Positions 52,092-62,652 of a stretch of 64,000 nt of DNA are shown one piece after another. A program made the translations under genes and the position numbers. Numbering within the stretch: the stretch's first letter is position 1; each line of letters starts with the position of its first letter. Source of the DNA: Chrysogorgia sp. JL179-B06 (taxonomy: Eukaryota; Cnidaria; Anthozoa; Scleralcyonacea; Chrysogorgiidae); NCBI GenBank assembly GCA_035772405.1, contig JAYKKM010000144.1:372001-436000 (forward strand), read 5' to 3'. The notes under the pieces are model-generated. The model ran no database searches. It saw only the letters and a program-made list of their open reading frames with translations, and was not told the origin of the DNA.

Positions 52092-52598
52092 CCTTAAATG
52101 AAAGTTCTTTGTCGCCTTACATGAGAATGGGTATTAGTTTTCTTCTAATCGTTTTAGTTTTAGAGAAATTTGGCTTTGTTTATCGTATTTTTGAAAATTG
52201 AAGCCGCCATTTTTGTTCTGATTGCGGGCGAATGCGGTCGCTCCATTAATTGTTGACGTCATTTATTAAGTGATAGAAACGCTACACAAAGAAACGCTTC
52301 ACAATAGCATGGCAATAACGTGGTCTTAGTCCATTGTGCAGGATTTCTATTCACGCTATTGTGAAGGATTTCTTTTCAAAGTGTTTCTGTAACTCAATGA
52401 CGTCAAATATTAATAAGAGCGACCGAATTCGCCTACAATCAGAACAAAAATGGCGGCTTTCAATTTACAAAAATACGATAAGCTAAGCCAAATTTCTGTA
52501 AAACTAAAACGATTAGAAGAAAATTAATATCCATTCTCATGTAAGGAGACAAAGAACTTTCATATAAGAAACACTTGTTTTTGGAGTTGAGTGTCCCT
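52092..52598. mobile_element. Main piece of the MITE disrupted by the Polinton
   Basis: A foldback with inverse arms (ATGAAAGTTCTTTGTCGCCT on the left, AGGAGACAAAGAACTTTCAT on the right) ending AGTGTCCCT next to TTAA (52599-52602). Its missing left tip is 34802-34836. It belongs to the same TTAA/AGGGACACTC class as 7875-8347. Confidence 0.85.
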
Positions 52599-53288
52599 TT
52601 AAAAACCTACTTCGAAAATATATATTAATATACTGTATATATATATATTCGGTCGCTACCATGCGACTTTCGTCACACTTGGGATGTTGTCAGACTTACA
52701 ATTAACAATTAGACAACGAGCCCGCGTTTTCTATTTAACAATTAGACAACGAGCCCGCGTTTTCTATTTAACAATTAGACAACGAGTCCGAGTTGTCTAT
52801 GAGCGAATAGTCAACGAAGGCGAAGCCTGAGTTAAACAAATTAGTGGACTATTACAAATCATGCATTCTCCAAAAAATTATCCAAAAACTCACGTGAAAC
52901 CTCCCCAAAGCGAGAGTTTTCTGCCATTGTTTTGAGCGCGTTTCCCAAACGTTGTCTATCACGAATAGACAACGGTTGAGTAGCCAATCAGAATGCAGCA
53001 TTTGTAATAGACCATGGTCAGTGATAGTCAACGAGGTGGAGCCGAGTTGACTAAAAATGTACATATTCTTTCGAAATAACGCGACTTTTATCCCAGAGTT
53101 TCCATCAGCAGATAGTAACTCCTGCGATAGCCAATGAAAAGTGAGGATTTGTGATAGAAATTTGTCAATTTATACTAATAGCTGCACTTGGGATGTTGTG
53201 AGACTTACAATCGCCAAAAAGTGTTTATTTGATCTCTTCGTAACGTTACTGTGAGAATAAAATAATCAACAAAAATACTTTTCCATAC
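52599..53288. other. ASCC2 intron right of the Polinton
   Basis: No gene. A 33-bp unit containing CAATTAGACAACGAGCCCGC is tandemly repeated three times at 52702-52800. GGGATGTTGT[CG]AGACTTACAA occurs at about 52681 and 53187. Around 52930-53060 there is palindromic, MITE-like sequence with AGACAACG motifs. Confidence 0.55.
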
Positions 53289-53681
53289 CTTTTCGCCAAG
53301 GGTGCCAAGCAGTAAACATTCATAATTAAATAGGAAAGTTGGATTAAACCAGTTTTACATCTTTTGAGATACGTTCTTCGACATTTCTGACGAAGTAGTG
53401 GCATTACTTCTTCGTAAAAACTAGCAAGACGTTGCACCAGGCCAACTTTAAAAAAATGTTGGCAAAGTGTTGGCAGAGTTTGCAGCAACATGAGTAATGA
53501 TTGAGAAATATCAAAAAGAAAAAGGATAATATCATTGTCATTAGTTATCTTTAAACCACTGCTATGTTCTTTCTGTAGCATTTGAGGAGAGCCATCACCA
53601 TGTCTTACTCCGGCATCTTTCTCAATAATGTCAAAAGTTTGAAAAATGGTCGGTATCATCTCATATAAATCATCGACGTAT
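53289..53681 (-). CDS. ASCC2: ASCC2 long middle exon (RLASFYEEVMPLL)
   Basis: 393 bp. Acceptor GTGATTTAG and donor GTATGG. It encodes YVDDLYEMIPTIFQTFDIIE, an FLFDISQSLLMLLQTLP segment and RLASFYEEVMPLL. It ends AG, phase-compatible with the exon at 28945, although about 20 residues usual in the family are missing at the junction. Confidence 0.87.
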
Positions 53682-53829
53682 CTAAATCACAAAAATCAAA
53701 TATTTATAATTATAATAATAATAAAACAAAATATTGATATTTTTATCTTCTGGTATACTACATCAAACATCTTTACATTGCATAAATAACAGTGATATGA
53801 AAATACTTGAGACACTTTCTTATTTTTTA

Positions 53830-54320
53830 GGGACTGGTCATTATTTATGGCCGGGGTGGGGTGGGGGCCGAAGAGAAAATGGTTGGATAACTGGAAATTC
53901 TAAGACATCAATGGTTGGGTAAAAACAAATCACTTCTCTGAAGGGTTTCATGACTATTTACAAAAAAATTAAGAGTTCATCGTTTAAAATTGGAATTTCA
54001 TCATCAGTTCTCCTTAGTCATCATTGCACATTAGCTTTTGTTATTGTATCCCTCTCCTTGTTTTCCTTGGATTCCTGTGCTGTATAGGGAGATAATAATC
54101 TGAAAGTTATAGTAGGGTCTGTCTCTATGTCTATTTGGGTTTGATATTAAAACGTGTATCGACGATATACTGGCAATTGGACTTTATCTAACTTTTTTCT
54201 TCTTGGGTTGGGTAAAAGATTTCTTTACCCATAAATGGTTGGGACGGTTAAATTTCTGATCTTTATTTGGTTGGATATAATATTTTTTCAGCACCCAACG
54301 ACAAATAATGACCGATTCCT
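53830..54320. mobile_element. Foldback MITE (GGGACTGGTCATTATTTATG)
   Basis: Left end GGGACTGGTCATTATTTATG, right end ACAAATAATGACCGATTCC. It resembles the ends of 31076-31857. It appears to have landed next to the end of a Penelope-like fragment. Confidence 0.6.
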
Positions 54321-54323
54321 TAC

Positions 54324-54920
54324 AGCTATCATTGTGACCTGAAATGGGTGAGATGACAAAGCTGTTCATATTCGAAATCGAATGGTTCACACTATTGAAA
54401 TGTTGGACCAAGGTGTGATTCATAAATAAAGACTGGATCGAGCAACTATTGTTTAGATGCTGTGAAAAAATGAATCCAGGAATATTTCGCGGCGGCCATC
54501 TTGAATGGACTATAGTTTTACTCTAGGCGACAGAGACTATCTGTCTCTGATCTTTTAAAATGCTAAAATGAATCAGTTGTCGAAGGTTTAATGAATATAT
54601 CTGTCTCTGATCTTTTAAGATGGTAATAAGAGTCAGTTGTACCATAAGTTTTCCTAAAATAATTTCCATAATTTAGAACACAAACTGCGGCGCCATTACA
54701 ATAATAATGAAGCCAGGATTATCGCGTGGCGGCCATATTGGAGTGACCACCGTGGTCCAGTCTTTATTTAGAGATCAGTAGACAAAGGGTTTGTCAACAT
54801 CATTGTTCTTTACGGAGTGCAGATGTTCATCAAATCTGTCAGAGAGACGACGACGGTCAGTTTTCCCGATGTAGAGTAAACAATTAACATTTACTTCATA
54901 AAATATAGTAAACGATATTA
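54324..54920 (-). pseudogene. Broken Penelope-like element, GIY-YIG domain
   Basis: On the - strand 54900-54790 encodes NCLLYIGKTD then RLSDRFDEHLHSVKNNDV, the GIY-YIG endonuclease of Penelope-like retroelements. 54423-54324 continues with VQHFNSVNHSISNM and FVISPISGHND. The two parts are separated by an insertion at about 54424-54774 whose ends carry TAAATAAAGACTGGA in inverse. Frames are broken, so it is inactive. Confidence 0.6.
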
Positions 54921-55923
54921 GCGAAGGAGAAAGTGAAGCTATGTCGAACAGCGAAATCAGATTTAGGATTTCAGGACCGATTTTAGAACGAGTAGGAGAG
55001 CAAGAGAAGATGCTGGTAAATTATGAGGGCACGGTGAACTTAGTTATCACGAATGATTTTATTTCGTCGAAAAGAGATGCAGGGTTATCATTGAAAATAG
55101 CTGACATCTGGCTAATATTGCTGTTGCTAGGCAGCTTCTTATTCTGAACGTATAGTTTATTTTTGTCCGGATGATTTCGACCGCATGGAACGCTTTGACA
55201 CGACTGCTCCAATCATATACGAGAATTGTTTACACAAACTGAAATATTTTACATGTGCAAGGACAGTGACTTCCAGACGTACGGCATATGGTTATTTACT
55301 GGTGTGGTTACGGGTGTGGTTACGGGTGTGTTTACGGGTGTGTTTACGGGTGTGTTTACGGGTGTGTTTACGGGTGTGTTTACGGGTGTGTATACGGGGG
55401 TGACTGAACGTGAAACACAAAAAGCTTTTGAATAGCAGGGTAGGACAGCCGCGTTAGACAAAATAAGATCTCATTTCTCATAAGGTCTAAAATTTTAAGT
55501 CATCACTGCAAAGGCGTGAAGACGCAAGAATTGAGAGTAAGGAATGGATTGTTTTACATGGTTAGGGCGAGAGGAAGAAAACAAAAGGTAACTGTGTGAG
55601 TCGGTCGGCTTATAGGAGACTGAAATCGAGATTGTATCACCATTAATAGCTACCGAAATATCTAAGAACGATACACAGGTTTCACTTATTTGCCATCATT
55701 AAGGAATGTAATGAATTTCTCTACATTTACGCGTGACTATATCATATATGATACTGTACCTAAACAGACATCAATACATTTACCAAATAATTAAGATATG
55801 GGTCCTGTGTATCGCTGCAAGATTCGTTTTTCAACATATAGCCAACAAATAAATTCATGTAACTAGGTCCCACCCCATTGCTATATATAAATATAAACAC
55901 ACACCGCCTATCACGTAACTCAC

Positions 55924-56087
55924 TTTGGTTGTTTACTAAACACGTTATCCAACATCTTTGTTAGAAGATTACTATTGTCACTTTCCTCTCCTCCATAAAG
56001 TGCACACATATCCATTATCTTTGGGATATCAAATAAAAAGTTTTCGTAAAGAATTTCACCAAATATGGTTGGAGTAAAGAAATCTTC
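55924..56087 (-). CDS. ASCC2: ASCC2 exon (FGEILYENFLFDIPKIMD)
   Basis: 164 bp. Acceptor TTTTCTTGTGTAG and donor GTGAGT. It encodes EDFFTPTIFGEILYENFLFD, then IPKIMDMCALYGGEES and LDNVFSKQP. The last lysine codon is split with the next exon. Confidence 0.88.
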
Positions 56088-56329
56088 CTACACAAGAAAA
56101 GGAAAGCATTCAATAGCGCTCCGTCGAGATGACGTCAGTATCGATGTTTGTCCGCTTTTACCCATAATTCTTGCGGCCATAACAAAAGAAAATAGCTCAT
56201 TAGCAATAATTTGTGAGTCAAATTTGGTTTGTTTGTCCGCATTTTGAGCTATTAATAGCAGCCAGACTCTACGTTATTATGGTTACACTACTAAATCTAT
56301 AAATGACTTTTTTATTATATAAAAGTGAC

Positions 56330-56401
56330 TGCCCCAACTGGGAATCGAACCCTGGTCTCCGAAACGTTGATTCGGCGCTCTAACCTTTGAGCTATTGAGA
56401 C
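56330..56401 (-). tRNA. tRNA-like sequence, possibly tRNA-Val(AAC) pseudogene or SINE head
   Basis: 72 nt folding as a cloverleaf on the - strand: acceptor GTCTCAA/TTGGGGC, D-stem GCTC/GAGC, anticodon stem CCGAA/TTCGG with loop TCAACGT (anticodon AAC) and T-loop TTCGATT. Against a functional tRNA, position 33 is C instead of U, and the T-stem has an A-A mismatch. Most likely a degenerate copy or SINE head. Confidence 0.4.
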
Positions 56402-56409
56402 ACGGTCAG

Positions 56410-56914
56410 TAGGGGGTGCATACCGGATAGTGGATAATCTCACTATCCGGCCGGATATTTTCTACTATTCGGCCGGATATCGGATAATTTGTTTTTGACA
56501 GTTTTTCCAAGGCGTATTAAATTTGTGTTAATTCAAATATAATAAAAATAGACATCAATACAACAAAATAGCAATATTGAGCTTGTTTACTGTTGCAGTA
56601 TTGTTGGTTATGGTTAACTATCTTCTTAAACAGACAAAAGATATCAACTTGCAAAAAAATAAGTTCAGTAATGAAATTTAGTAACAATATAGCTCACACA
56701 CAAAGTCGCTCATTTAATATTTGACATGCATGTTTAGAGAGTGAGAGACCATTAGACCAAGTTCGATTAATCATTTCATTTTCAATTTTTGATAGTTTAA
56801 TACTATTTATACTTGTAGGTTATGTAGGTTATAGCCCAGAAATTAGTCAAAATATGGCAATTCAACTATTCTACCTGAAAAGGACTCGAAAATATCCGGA
56901 CCAGTGCACCCCTA
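56410..56914. mobile_element. Foldback MITE (TAGGGGTGCA ends)
   Basis: Ends TAGGGGGTGCATACCGGATA and CCGGACCAGTGCACCCCTA in inverse, with several CCGGATA repeats inside. It is hAT-like by its ends, but I could not confirm an 8-bp target duplication. Confidence 0.6.
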
Positions 56915-57459
56915 TTCAGCAGTTAATCAACAATTTCCGTAGTAAACTAACCTTTTATTGTTTTTTAGTCGTATTATAATAATGCCAACGCAACTCCTTT
57001 AAATTAATATTTATAAATATTTTGTTGAATATTTAGTTTTTTGTTTCTATTTTAACACTACCAACAGAACACTTTTATATCTTTTTGTCGATATGTTGGT
57101 CAGCATTAAATCAATAGCATCATAAATTAAAATTCTAGCATTGAATTTTGATACTGCCAATCTTTGACTTGATATATAATATTTTATGATTTTACCAAGA
57201 TGTACATTTATAAACTTTTGCAAAACATATTGCAGCTCTGGATAAAATTCTAGTTATGATAACAGTGATAATTATGACCACTAAACAATTTAATTTCTTT
57301 GCAATTTTGCCGTTCCAAAAAAACTTGCGATGGACCTATGTAGCGTGTTACATACACTGTAATGGTTACAATAATTGACAAATTGCAACATGCAGTATAA
57401 CTAACTGCATACCAATTGAACCACTATGATCATTGTAACATTCCCTCTCCATTTGAGTG

Positions 57460-58245
57460 TCGCTAGCTCAATGTAACTAGAGCGCGTCTAATCAGCAATC
57501 AGAAGGTTACAGTTTTGATCTCTGTCCGGAATTCAGAAACATTTTTCTGAGGACACGAGCTTGACGATAGTTCCTGTATCATTTCCTGCAGCCCAAATTC
57601 GCCCACATTCACTACTGCAGTGTATATATTAACTTATTAAGACATCCAAGAATTTCTGATATAATGACTACACTGAATAGGCAATACATATATCAATCGA
57701 ACCAGTACATCATTGTATAACCTTCTCGTTAGCTCAATGTTAGAGCGTCTCACCGGCAAGGTTACAGGTCGATCCCTGTCCAGAAACATTTTCTGAGGAT
57801 TTGAGCTTGACGATCGTCCATGTATCGTCTATGAAGTCCTCTTTGGTCGTGCTTGAGATACAAGTTACATGAAACATCGCCTGATGTAACTGTAACTTCG
57901 CCTGATGTAACTTGACAAAATCACGTATTTATTGTCCGGGCGAAAAAGATTGGAAAATGTTTGCTTTCTGAGGATACGAGCTTGACGATCGTCCACGTAC
58001 AGGTATCGTCTGTCTACTCTGAGCTCTCCCACATTCACTACAACAGTGTGTATATTAACACATCCAAACCTTACCGATATATAGTGACTGCCGCATAGGA
58101 AGGTTACAGGTTCGATCCGTGTCCAGAAACATTTTCTGAGAATTTGAGCTTGACGATCGTCCATGTATCGTCTATAAAGTCCTCTTTGGTCGTGCTTGAG
58201 ATGCAAGTTACATGAAACATCGCCTGATGTAACTGTTACTTGACA
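57460..58245 (+). repeat. Cluster of tRNA-derived SINE copies
   Basis: At least three copies, two with a tRNA-like head: TAGCTCAATGTTAGAGCG (A-box, 57732) and GGTTACAGGTCGATCC (B-box). A shared tail contains TTGAGCTTGACGATCGTCCA. The block from about 57770 to 57960 is repeated at about 58115-58290 with the CGTATTTATTGTCCGGGCGA end, so the array grew by local duplication right up to an ASCC2 exon. Confidence 0.65.
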
Positions 58246-58335
58246 AAATCACGTATTTATTGTCCGGGCGAAAAAAATTGGAAAATGTTTGCTATCGCGA
58301 CACGCATCACATTTATAAACAATCACTTTAATTAC

Positions 58336-58447
58336 CTTAGATTCTTTATGAGTTGCCATTCTCAAGTATACCATGAAAACACTACGATGAATTTGTTTTT
58401 GGAGATTCAAGATTTTCTCAGGAAGAAATTTCCAGACATCAAATGAC
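58336..58447 (-). CDS. ASCC2: ASCC2 exon (QIHRSVFMVYLRMATHKESK)
   Basis: 112 bp. It encodes SFDVWKFLPEKILNLQKQIH then RSVFMVYLRMATHKESK, closely matching the HRSVF-x3-LRM-x-THKESK block of ASCC2. Acceptor TTTTTCAAG and donor GTAATT. Confidence 0.88.
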
Positions 58448-60122
58448 CTTGAAAAACAAAACACAATTGACAATACTTAAAATTATGACGACTGTGTACC
58501 TTGCTCTAAATTATCCTTCTTATCAATTTAGTTTGATTGAAACGTTTTCGTCGACGTTTCGGAAAGATACAGGTATGTATAAGTTACTATTTACAACATG
58601 AGCGGCCGTGTTGTATAGGATATACAAGCTCTAGCCAAAGACGAGAGATTGTATATCCGATATTAGCCTGCAATTGCAAGCTAATCCTATACACCATAGT
58701 CAATCGAGATATGGTCTGGAAACTCGGCAAACTTCAAAGCGACTATAATGAGCTACGTTTTGATGTTGAACCGTACCTTACACCGTGCACATCCTTTGTT
58801 TTAGGTTTATTGATATTTAAACAACACGGTTGAGCGATTAAACCCAAACGATTCTATTGGATGATTGCTTCATTATACTAAAATACAATAGGTTCAGTGA
58901 CCGTGCACCGTGCACAAAATTGCATAAAGTCGAACAAAAAGATAGAGCAAAGACTTTAGCTGAGATTCCAGACCATATCTCGATTGACTATGGATACACA
59001 GTGGCGGATCCAGGGACAAATGTTTTCTGTTTTTTACCATGTTAAGACGAAGAAATCGAAGTGATAAATGAAATATTATATGACCGATTATAAGCAGTGT
59101 TTTGGTAGATTATCCAATTTTCATTGCAAAAGCCAGTTTGCATGCACTCAGATATTTTAACATGGGTTCCAAGATAAGTTTTTTATAAAACGACGTTTAT
59201 ATTAAAGTGTTTCATAAAATTGATGCCCCTTTGTAATCGTGCATTTTTAGCAACAGCGTGGTGTGCTAATTTCGCAAAAATTGTTATCAGAAATCGCCGG
59301 AAAAGCACTTCTGGGCTTAAACATTTTCCTGGGGGGCATGCCCCAGACCCCCTAGTGGGTTCGACGCCGCGAAAATACATCACCACCTTTCTAACAACCC
59401 TGGATACGCCACTGGATACAACACGGATGCGAATGTTGTAAATAGCTTAGGACATAGTGCTTAGGATACACATGCATGTAAACGTTCATGTTTATCGACA
59501 ATATTGAATATTCAAGTCATTTTAGCCAAGTAAATCGAAGTAAAAGTTTATGCAAATCAAGAGGGTTTTGTATCTCATACGATATACAAGCTCCGTCATA
59601 GCCGGCGGTTTTTTAGGGGTTGGGGTCGAGCAAGCGGGCTACCTCAGAACATTTCGGAGCGCTCGTTAGCCAATCAGAAAGCATGATTTTCAATGATTAT
59701 GTAACGGGAAAAATAAAAACAAATATTATGTAGCGGCAAATAATAGCTAATTAAATAATTAATAGTTTAATATAAAGTGTTTTAACCCAAAAATATCCGC
59801 ACAAAACTTTTTTGATTTGGTTAAATTAAGTTTCTGTTGTTCCAGCCGCCTACATCACATCTATCTGGCATATCTTCGCACTTCTTGAGTGACACAACAA
59901 CTCAATGAAATAAATGAAGAAACATTGTAGAACTGATAACCCGAGTTCTGAAATTACGTCACAGTACTTAGTCGACCCATTCCCCTTGCACTCGGCCATG
60001 GTCCAAAATGGCGATGATTTTATCTCAACTTTCCGTATATTTGAACAAGATACAACAAATCAAGCATTTAACCAAACCCAAAAAAATTGGCGCAGAAATA
60101 ATGAGGAAAACAATTTATTTAA
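58448..60122. other. ASCC2 intron, mostly unrecognised
   Basis: No gene. 58660-58700 and 58960-59000 are inverse (TATGGTCTGGAAACTC against CCAGACCATATCTCGATT), a foldback of about 350 bp. Around 59300-59440 a GGCATGCCCCAGACCCCCTA segment looks like a transposon remnant; a relative lies at 63390-63480. Confidence 0.45.
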
Positions 60123-60624
60123 AGGGACACTCCGGCCCAAATACAAATGCAGTTCATATGAAAGATCTTACTGACTTTAGTTTATTTCCAAAGTTTCAGC
60201 ATTCCTATCAATTTAGTTGAGAAGATATTGCTAGTTGAAGTTGAAAATTTGTGGATTTTGACGCCATATTGGTTTTGAAAATATGACGTCATTGAGTGAT
60301 TCTTTATCGTCAGTGGAGTTGTTTTGATGGCGATCACATAGTGATAGTTATTGTGAATGGTCTTTGGACGAAAATTAGTCGAAATAAACTATTTAGTTCA
60401 TCATGCAGGAAAGTAGAGGAGCTTCTTAGGCATAATACGAGACACGTCACTCAGTGACGTCATATTTGAGAAACAAAATGGCGTCGAAATTGGACAAACT
60501 CTCCAACTTCAACTAGCCACATCTTCTTAACTAAATTGATAGGAATACTGAAACTTTGGAAATAATCTAAAGTCAGTAAGATCTTTCATATGAACTACAT
60601 TTGTATTTGGGCCGGAGTGTCCCT
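60123..60624. mobile_element. TTAA-flanked foldback MITE, family AGGGACACTC, copy 3
   Basis: TTAA flanks at 60119-60122 and 60625-60628. Its left half is nearly identical to 7875-8347. It lies in an ASCC2 intron, 64 bp from the 60688-60746 exon. Confidence 0.85.
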
Positions 60625-60687
60625 TTAACGAAAATCAATTTTGGGGTTAAAGCATTTAAATTTCCTTTTTCTAGTGTATATACCAAC

Positions 60688-60746
60688 CTTGGGGACAGTT
60701 TCAAATATGAATCAAGGCAGATGTTGATGGACTTGTTGAAGATAAC
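60688..60746 (-). CDS. ASCC2: ASCC2 small exon (VIFNKSINICLDSYLK)
   Basis: 59 bp between acceptor AACATTTAG and donor GTTGGT. It encodes VIFNKSINICLDSYLKLSP plus two bases, completed to arginine by the next exon. It was found by phase and by the family's conserved LDSYL motif. Confidence 0.8.
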
Positions 60747-60933
60747 CTAAATGTTTTAAACACTTTGTCAATATACTTTTCAATATACTTTGATGTGTTT
60801 CTTATTGAACACTAAAATATGCGTCCATTACAACAGCTGCAAAAACAGATTTCTGTTTAATAGAGAAATATTTAACGATCGTGCACAAGACAGAATTTGA
60901 AGAAATTTATTCACCATGTAGAACATACAGTAC

Positions 60934-61128
60934 CTGATTCCAAAACTGGCTATGAGATTGACATAATAACCAATTAAGGTCATTAAGAATAAAATTAGCT
61001 CTTTCTTCCCACGCTTGTATTTCATATTCATCAGATAATGAACTTGATAAGGTAAGCAGATTGACTTGAATTGGCGGTGGAACATAACTGATGAACTCAA
61101 CCTCCTCAACTTCAATCCATTTTGGATC
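60934..61128 (-). CDS. ASCC2: ASCC2 exon, N-terminal (WEERANFILNDLNWLL)
   Basis: 65 codons, phase 0 at both ends. Acceptor TTTTTCCAAG and donor GTACTG. It encodes DPKWIEVEEVEFISYVPPPI and later WEERANFILNDLNWLL and FWNQ, matching the N-terminal helical domain that binds ASCC3. Confidence 0.85.
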
Positions 61129-61881
61129 CTTGGAAAAATACAATGAATATAAAATAACAAAATAAATAATATAGAAATAAAATAAATAGTATATATTTTA
61201 AGAAGCAAATACTATAGGAATATTAACGTCATATATAACGCCGGATATGGAACATTTTAGCAGATGAACTTAACTTGACTATGGACAGCCTTGCCTCGTT
61301 TAAATCCGTTATGCTAAAATACTATTTCACATCTTTGAAAACTACTTTTAACTGTGAAAATCCTCGAACATTCAAAACAATCTGCTTAAAATGTAACTGC
61401 TCTCGCAGCCTTATGCGTCCCACTTCTTGCTGTAATTAGTATCTTTAGTTGGTATTTCTGTTGTTATTGTAGGTTTTGTAGTTAGTAATTCAAATCATTT
61501 TATTATTTTTAATTTTTGGGCCCGCAGTAATTGGCATTTTGCTGTTGCGGTTACCCTGCCATACTATACACCGTAATATATTATGTTATAATGGCGAATC
61601 TAATAAAAATTAAAATTAAAAAAATATGCATTTGGTACAGTAAATGGTAATAAAAAAAAATAGAAATAAAAATAAATACTATATATTTTAAGAAGCAAAT
61701 ACTATATATAGGAATATTAACGTCATATGCATTTGGTACAGTAAATGGTAATAAAACTAAATAAAAATAGAAATAAAAATAAATACAATATAAATAAAAT
61801 AAATACTATATAAATACTAAGAAGCAAATACTATAGGAATATTAACGTCATTTGGTATACAGTAAATGGTTGGTAGATTAA
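61129..61881. other. LINE 3' end and AT-rich direct repeats upstream of the first visible ASCC2 exon
   Basis: Positions about 61255-61620 (+) encode a LINE C-terminus (LASFKSVMLKYYF, CLKCNCSRSLMRP), a 3' UTR with GGTTACCCTGCCA and an (AATTAAA)n tail. The UTR is related to 29880-30100. The motif AAGAAGCAAATACTATA occurs at about 61200, 61690 and 61820. Confidence 0.6.
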
Positions 61882-62652
61882 AGTGGTTCTCCGATGAAAA
61901 AATCGTCTATCCAATTGTGATTCTAGCTAAAAGTACTTTCAAAATGAGGCAAAATGGCTTTCGCGGTTTCTCAATACCTCATCTTGTTCCAGAGATATTC
62001 AGGTTTTTGAAACATGCAAATTAGATGTCCTATGAGGTCTGATGGCCTCATATAGAATAAATAAAATTCACAAAATGATGCATATGTCAGCAAATAACAG
62101 ATAGAAAGTGTTAAAACTTTGCAAATGTATATCAATGAGGAAAGTACACACCACTGTGCACTTCCATTTGTAAAACAAAACTTGTTTATTTCTCCTCTAT
62201 CAAACAATGTTTACTGTAGTGCATAGATTTGAAGATTCGTACACACGTAGATATTATATTTCGGAGGTTTAAATCATCTTATTCTTTAAGAAAGAGACAG
62301 AAACTAAGATTTAAAAAAAATCTAAGATATAAAAGACACCTGTTTCCCAGTGGTCACCTTGGCAACAATATTACTGACGCAGTGGTGTATACTTTCGTTA
62401 AAGGCATACATGTGCAAAGTTTCAACACTTGCTATCTGTTATTTGCAGAAATATGCCTCATTTTGTGAATTTTATTTAGTGTATGTGAGGCGATAACGTC
62501 AAAGATATCTAATTTTCATGTTTCAAAAAACCTGAATATCTCTGGAGCGAGATAAGGTATTGAGAAACCGCGAAAGCCATTCTGTCTCATTTTGAAAGTA
62601 CTTTTACATAAAATCAAAATTGGATAGTCACTTTTTTCATCGGAGAACCACT
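61882..62652. mobile_element. TTAA-flanked foldback MITE, family AGTGGTTCTCCGATG
   Basis: TTAA at 61878-61881 and 62653-62656. Inverse ends are AGTGGTTCTCCGATGAAAAA and TTTTTTCATCGGAGAACCAC, with long matching arms (ATCTCTGGAGC/GAACAAGATGAG). 771 bp, non-coding. Confidence 0.8.

Larger units (their letters stand above)
53682..55923. other. ASCC2 intron with Penelope, MITE and minisatellite remnants
   Basis: This holds the foldback at 53830-54320, a broken Penelope-like GIY-YIG fragment (54324-54900), and a short 12-bp GTGTTTACGGGT minisatellite at 55300-55395. The rest is AT-rich and uninformative. Confidence 0.5.
56088..58335. other. ASCC2 intron with MITE and tRNA-derived repeats
   Basis: This holds a tRNA-like sequence (56330-56401), a foldback MITE (56410-56914), and a cluster of tRNA-derived SINE copies (57460-58245). 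The remainder, 56915-57420, is AT-rich with nothing recognised. Confidence 0.5.
22078..61128 (-). other. ASCC2: ASCC2 gene (nine exons, N-terminus not found)
   Basis: ASCC2 is the ubiquitin-binding CUE-domain subunit of the activating signal cointegrator complex. With the ASCC3 helicase it acts in alkylation repair and in splitting collided ribosomes. Nine - strand exons with consistent phases match it in order: 61128-60934, 60746-60688, 58447-58336, 56087-55924, 53681-53289, 28945-28711, 26771-26263, 24191-24131 and 22329-22078. The first coding exon (initiator Met) is not identified. About 20 residues expected between the fifth and sixth exons and about 30 before the last are not seen, although phases join without them. 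A complete Polinton fills part of the 24.3 kb fifth intron without touching an exon. Confidence 0.88.

Noticed and set aside
52852..53064. Small ORF as the missing ASCC2 exon
   Set aside because: The translation does not resemble ASCC2, and no matching splice phases flank it.
54184..54423. Intact protein gene with an HFNSVNHS motif
   Set aside because: It matches the end of a Penelope-like GIY-YIG domain and is broken upstream, so it is a retroelement remnant.
56330..56401. Functional tRNA-Val gene
   Set aside because: C at position 33 and a T-stem mismatch argue against function; similar tRNA-like heads nearby are SINE remnants.
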